NCBI GenBank assembly: GCA_041389725.1
Contig: JAWKRG010000008.1
Span: 124,001 to 188,000 of the forward strand
Source: Polyangiaceae bacterium
Lineage (GTDB): Bacteria > Myxococcota_A > Polyangia > Polyangiales > Polyangiaceae
DNA length: 64,000 nt
Reading direction: 5' to 3'
Part shown: piece after piece, positions 61,501 to 64,000 of the stretch
Layout of the letters: each line of letters starts with the position of its first letter
Numbering within the stretch: position 1 is the first letter of the stretch
The notes under the pieces: generated by a model
Told to the model about the DNA's origin: nothing
The model's database searches: none
The model's input: the letters and a program-made list of their open reading frames with translations, nothing else
Position numbers and translations under genes: made by a program

Positions 61501-61641
61501 GTGCAAGCGCTGATTGCCCTGGCCGGCTACGACGAGAAGGGCGCGCTGGCCACCCTCGCCGGGGTGTTGGGGTTCGACCCGGCGAGTCCGCCGGAAACCG
61601 TCGCGTTCGAGGCGACCGTCGCGCTCGAAGCGGGGCAGTAG
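58534..61641 (+). CDS. Very large lipoprotein with glycoside hydrolase-like N-terminal domain
   Basis: The 1035-residue product begins with a lipoprotein signal (ALVIFAMVSWLLCGCGED). The region about 40-170 has ALGRRYAVYELLRRLGARFYHPEAEYLP, which resembles the N-terminal beta/alpha domain of alpha-glucuronidase/hexosaminidase-type glycosidases that precedes the catalytic barrel. A barrel-like region follows (about 215-560), with GEFGIHFGPTEVTVTPDQ and MFNSGHEWGYWQQDYA, then a helical domain (about 590-720) and beta domains (about 740-1035). No catalytic acid could be assigned with certainty. TTG at 58534 is chosen for the GGGAAG site and signal length, overlapping the previous gene by 17 bp; ATG at 58507 is the alternative. 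Confidence 0.75.
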   Translation: MPTTHERGLRRVALVIFAMVSWLLCGCGEDEPRVGVGAGDAVVVLPEAADPSTLEVARELGVYLARLLGSVPATESLPRGAGPRSVEALARRTQAGVVVVLDPEALGYDDLLAGEEAPDAFSLVAFEQGEYPSRLDESAGGVVALLGARTALGRRYAVYELLRRLGARFYHPEAEYLPHVPPSQVRARLTSPTALARRGSNGGADPRYVPDFAERAYTFHGSHPLEHLESFSDSAYPIDEARNVNLWIVKNRGNRFRGAGRGIAPAARATERREQLEELRRRLGMPSTAGITLHNQQQGANAALDPNSPVAPKQQIEDYVDAQLRGADDDLGEFGIHFGPTEVTVTPDQETLDAINWAGRRVKAQRPDLPVMINNHTTGSQASPHFTDLGCPNATSDPPRADYYDLSFHSDANLGVRVHTVMFYPLEGPAHVYNQQTFAHKLCLMQQASAAGRALSYFPEGSWWLSFDNPIPVYLPLYIWSRRRDLDLVEPLLVKHGGSLAGHRMFNSGHEWGYWQQDYAVGLMHWKSDVSLEQILDEITDPFCRPEQWPKSCAARDEAKAVLTEMMDFQSQTLLTKPRFGGKPGGLYTYLAGEEPADEIAAATGFEFRPVRTSFSSMLSWSAKTLSDFRFSDQKALIEMDDEYTGWAERLREVRDQVPQDGLEWFDEILDGTEIDRERVRQAEALYDAVAAFREDTLKREADPSAPDPKLRASEKLERAADALTAARAIIERREEHYRYPAAQMFGGGLDAESGVANGTTYPYRVHTKTHLLTFWTNRDAAAREIIEGKSVSTNELVLHPVLAAPKTPLTLVWPALSGLSGSIDLGDGTMVDPSVTVHDYAGVGVFRVSGTLSLGDQPLPIEGYVVRSDTVARSQQGGFELTQPDSPLAKSLLGSLVPRLWLARVGSSLAIVPETRPDGKLDFRRVVIAKRGAGAGFQTEPMSFLLPIVAPGGTAVAADVHVQKFVVRTTEDLAASAALAGELVLADVVQALIALAGYDEKGALATLAGVLGFDPASPPETVAFEATVALEAGQ

Positions 61642-61668
61642 GCTCGGCGTGCTCGTTCGTTCCCGTCG

Positions 61669-62208
61669 TCAGCGTGCGCGCACCGACACGCGTGTCAACG
61701 TACCCGACGGGTTGCGGAAGCGCGCGAGGGTCGCCTGACCACCGCGGCCAAGACGAACGGCGGTACGAACCTGCATCGTTCGAGTCGGCGCTCCAGTCGC
61801 GCGTTCTGCGCGGGATAGCTCGAACTCGAGTGGGCCCGCGTCATCGCGGGCGTGCACTTTCAGCTCCAGCTCGCCACGCTCGTCCTGGGTGCGCAGGAAT
61901 GCGGGGCTGCTGCTTTGCACGGGGATCACATAGAGGTGTCGGCTCGGCGCCGCGCCGACCGGGCCGTCTTCGATGGTGACTTCGACCACTTGCGTGCGCG
62001 GGGTGCGTGCGGACTTCGTCGCGCGCATCGCTGGTAGCGCGGGCTTCGCTGCGCGAGGTGCTGCTGGTGGTGTCTTGGCTGTCGGGGGTGCCTTGGCGCC
62101 TACGCGCGCCGCCGTGGCTCGCGGCGTTGGCGGTGCTGCGGTAGCGACGAGGGGGAGCACCAAAGTGGAACAGAGGACGGAGGCGGTACAGAGCTGGCGT
62201 AGGGTCAT
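61669..62208 (-). CDS. Small secreted protein of unknown function
   Basis: The 179-residue product has a signal peptide (about 1-24, LVLPLVATAA), an Ala/Pro/Lys-rich linker (about 25-75), and a C-terminal beta-like domain (VVEVTIEDGPVGAAPSRHLYVIPV, ELELKVHARDDAG, RTAVRLGRGGQATLARF). The ATG at 62208 has GGAGAT upstream. Convergent with the large lipoprotein gene (27 bp). Confidence 0.65.
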   Translation of the reverse strand: MTLRQLCTASVLCSTLVLPLVATAAPPTPRATAARVGAKAPPTAKTPPAAPRAAKPALPAMRATKSARTPRTQVVEVTIEDGPVGAAPSRHLYVIPVQSSSPAFLRTQDERGELELKVHARDDAGPLEFELSRAERATGAPTRTMQVRTAVRLGRGGQATLARFRNPSGTLTRVSVRAR

Positions 62209-62582
62209 GGGATCTCCTTCGAGAGGTTTGCGCCGCTGCTCAGCAACGGGTGTGCCACACCGTGCGCCGGCGATTTGCGCGCGGGATGTGCCCATTCAGC
62301 TGCCAGGCGCAGGCGATGGCTGCCAGCCTGGCGGGCTGCCGCGTACGGGCCTGTCAGGGTGTCACCGCGGGCCTTCAGCGGGTGTCGAGGAGGACAGTGC
62401 TCGCAAGGGCCTGGAATCAAACAGGAAAATATCGGGATCCGCGGCTCCGTCATCGCTAGGAAGCCGCCCAAGGCCTGTGGTAGATGCGGGTGCAGCCATC
62501 GGTTTGAAATGATTCGGAGCTTTCGGGCTCCGGGTGCTCGGCGTTCGCGCCAGTCGGTGGCTCAGGAGGCCCGAAGGCGATC
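62209..62582. other. Intergenic region before the nuo operon
   Basis: These 374 bp hold no convincing gene. A short hairpin CGGAGC-TTTCGG-GCTCCG (62515-62532) lies about 50 bp before nuoA, and CAGGAGG (62565-62571) is the nuoA ribosome-binding site. I see no tRNA and no convincing -35/-10 promoter. Confidence 0.5.
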
Positions 62583-62942
62583 ATGTTGGAACTCTACTTG
62601 CCCATGTTCATCATGTTCCTGATTGCGCTGACGATCTGCGCAGTCATGTTCGGGGGCGCCCAGTTCCTCGGACCCAAGAACCCCACGGCCGAGAAACTGA
62701 TGCCCTTCGAGTGCGGCAACGACACCTCGGGCGCGCAGGGGGCGAAGCCGAGCGTGAAGTTCTATCTGACGGCCATCCTGTTCGTCGTCTTCGATATCGA
62801 AGTGGTGTTCATGTACCCCTGGGCCACCCTGTTCAAAGGGCTGGGCTGGACAGGGTTTGCCACGATGGTGGCGTTCATCGTCGCGCTTCTCGTAGCGCTG
62901 GCGTACTGCTGGAAGAAGGGAGCCCTCGAGTGGGAGAGCTGA
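62583..62942 (+). CDS. nuoA: NADH-quinone oxidoreductase subunit A
   Basis: NuoA is a small membrane subunit of complex I. The 119-residue product has three transmembrane helices (about 5-27, 60-80, 88-108) and family motifs FECGNDTSG, KPSVKFYLTAILFVVFDIEVVFMYPWA (cut here). It overlaps nuoB by 13 bp, so the genes are coupled. CAGGAGG precedes the ATG. Confidence 0.95.
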   Translation: MLELYLPMFIMFLIALTICAVMFGGAQFLGPKNPTAEKLMPFECGNDTSGAQGAKPSVKFYLTAILFVVFDIEVVFMYPWATLFKGLGWTGFATMVAFIVALLVALAYCWKKGALEWES

Positions 62943-63520
62943 AAAAGCCGACGACGGAAGAAGTCATCGCAACCGGTCAGGGCGCGGGCTTCGCGACGAC
63001 CCGCTTTCAGGACGCGTTGGCCTGGGCGCAGAAGTACTCGCTATTCATGTATCCCTTCGTCACCGCCTGCTGCGGGATGGAGTTCATGGCCGTGAGCGGC
63101 CCACGCTTCGACCATGCCCGCTTTGGCGCCGAAGCGCCGCGTTTTTCCCCGCGACAGAGCGATCTGCTGTGGGTGGTGGGCACCATCGTCCAGCGCCAAG
63201 CGCCCATTTTGAAACGGATCTACGAGCAGATGGCCGAGCCCAAGTGGGTGCTGGCCTTCGGCACCTGCGCCAGCGTGGGTGGCTTCTACGACAACTACGC
63301 CTGCGTGGCGGGCATCGACAAGATCATCCCCTGCGACGTCTACGTGCCAGGCTGTCCACCCCGGCCCGAAGCCGTGATCGACGGACTGATGTTGCTCCAA
63401 GACAAGATCCAGAGCGGAGACCGGCGACCCGCCGTGGTCAAGCCGCGCTTCGACCCAGTCGCGCATCCCGACATGGGTGTGATTTCCCTACGCCGCGGCA
63501 AAGACGGCGGGCCGGTTTGA
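62930..63520 (+). CDS. nuoB: NADH-quinone oxidoreductase subunit B
   Basis: NuoB carries the N2 [4Fe-4S] cluster that passes electrons to quinone. The 196-residue protein has the N2 cysteines TACCGMEFMAV (tandem Cys), FGTCASVGG and VPGCPPRPEA. The N-terminal 50 residues are hydrophilic and typical. The GTG start at 62930 overlaps nuoA; AAGGGAG sits upstream in the nuoA end. Confidence 0.96.
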   Translation: MGELKKPTTEEVIATGQGAGFATTRFQDALAWAQKYSLFMYPFVTACCGMEFMAVSGPRFDHARFGAEAPRFSPRQSDLLWVVGTIVQRQAPILKRIYEQMAEPKWVLAFGTCASVGGFYDNYACVAGIDKIIPCDVYVPGCPPRPEAVIDGLMLLQDKIQSGDRRPAVVKPRFDPVAHPDMGVISLRRGKDGGPV

Positions 63521-63533
63521 ACGAGGCGACGCA

Positions 63534-64000
63534 ATGGCACAAGCACTACTCGAACTGCTGAAGTCGAAGTTCGGAAGCGACATTCTGGAAACCCACTCCC
63601 AGCATGGCGACGACACGGCCGTGGTGGCGCCCGGCGCCTGGCGTGAGGTCGCACGATTCTTGCGTGACGACCCGCGCTGCAGCATGGAGATGCTGGTGGA
63701 TCTCACCTGCGTGGACTTTCCCGATCGGGAGCCGCGCTTCGAAGTGGTCGCCCATCTGCACTCGCTTTCGAAGGGCAAGCGCCTGCGGCTGAAGAGTCGC
63801 GTCGGTGACGAGGACGGCGACGGCGCCGAAATCGACAGCCTGGCCGAGCTGTGGGGTTCCGCCAACTGGGCCGAACGCGAGGCCTTCGACATGTTCGGCG
63901 TGCGCTTCAAGGATCACGGGGATTTGCGGCGCATTCTGCTGTACCCCGAGTTCGTGGGGCACCCCCTGCGCAAGGACTACCCCGCCAACAAGATCCAGCC
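63534..64000 (+). CDS. nuoC: NADH-quinone oxidoreductase subunit C, 3' end outside window
   Basis: The first 155 residues of NuoC (30 kDa subunit) are visible. Diagnostic stretches are SANWAEREAFDMFGVRF and GDLRRILLYPEFVGHPLRKDYP. It is separate from NuoD so far as can be seen. ATG at 63534, with a GAGG site upstream; 13 bp after nuoB. The gene runs off the window end. Confidence 0.93.
   Translation, partial: MAQALLELLKSKFGSDILETHSQHGDDTAVVAPGAWREVARFLRDDPRCSMEMLVDLTCVDFPDREPRFEVVAHLHSLSKGKRLRLKSRVGDEDGDGAEIDSLAELWGSANWAEREAFDMFGVRFKDHGDLRRILLYPEFVGHPLRKDYPANKIQ

Overview
The window looks like a chromosomal segment of a high-GC member of the Myxococcota, most likely a Polyangiales/Sorangiineae-type bacterium. 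The reasons are the dense coding in all frames, several lipoproteins with a Gly/Ser/Thr-rich spacer after the lipid-attachment cysteine, a Ser/Thr kinase next to a TPR/PEGA-like protein, an FHA-domain sigma-54 activator, and orphan VWA, beta-helix and FGE-like surface proteins. This placement is inference from gene style; no rRNA or single-copy marker is present. I see no insertion sequence, prophage, CRISPR array, tRNA or rRNA.

Layout. 1-5.8 kb: the end of a CBM9-like gene, a beta-helix lipoprotein, and a coupled kinase -> TPR/PEGA -> propeller-like lipoprotein unit. 5.9-13.4 kb: an FHA-type sigma-54 activator, small lipoproteins, EgtB, two nitroreductase-fold flavoproteins (one a clear iodotyrosine deiodinase homologue) and a VWA lipoprotein. 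13.5-20.8 kb: a LtrA-Kir channel fusion, a lipoprotein, cysteine desulfurase, MsrA, an FGE-like protein and a PPi-type phosphofructokinase. 21.0-26.0 kb: a sulfur module (sulfide:quinone oxidoreductase, DUF1641, DsrC/TusE-like, DsrE2-like) facing a PAS-type sigma-54 activator. The 399-bp gap between them holds a near-perfect -24/-12 promoter and repeated dyads. 26-31 kb: a YhaO/YhaN (SbcDC-like) pair followed by a tandem repeat. 31-37.2 kb: a duplicated HCCA-isomerase-like protein, a Uma2 protein, an ECF sigma/ChrR-like anti-sigma pair, a COG2509 flavoprotein and a metallophosphoesterase. 37.4-41 kb: a beta-helix lipoprotein / di-heme peroxidase / di-haem lipoprotein operon. 41-48.4 kb: an outer-membrane-like protein, an FHA protein, pyruvate dehydrogenase E1 (aceE), a TPR protein and an Uup-like ABC-F ATPase. 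48.5-53.6 kb: a tightly packed seven-gene unit (TPR, receiver-DUF4388, ParA/MinD-like ATPase, two roadblock-like proteins, V4R-like protein, small protein). 53.9-62.2 kb: a secreted two-repeat protein, an MBL-hydrolase / GFA / mutY operon, a TPR-like protein coupled to a very large lipoprotein, and a small secreted protein. 62.6-64 kb: the start of a complex I operon (nuoA, nuoB, nuoC).

How the genes work together. The clearest regulatory circuit is the sulfur module. A Cys-rich PAS activator is transcribed away from sqr, which carries a sigma-54 promoter, and direct and inverted repeats lie where enhancer sites would be expected. The seven-gene ParA/roadblock/V4R unit has the architecture of an uncharacterised signalling or positioning system: an ATPase switch, roadblock partners, a small-molecule-binding-like protein and an output-like receiver/DUF4388 protein. 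The LtrA-Kir fusion is the most unusual single protein.
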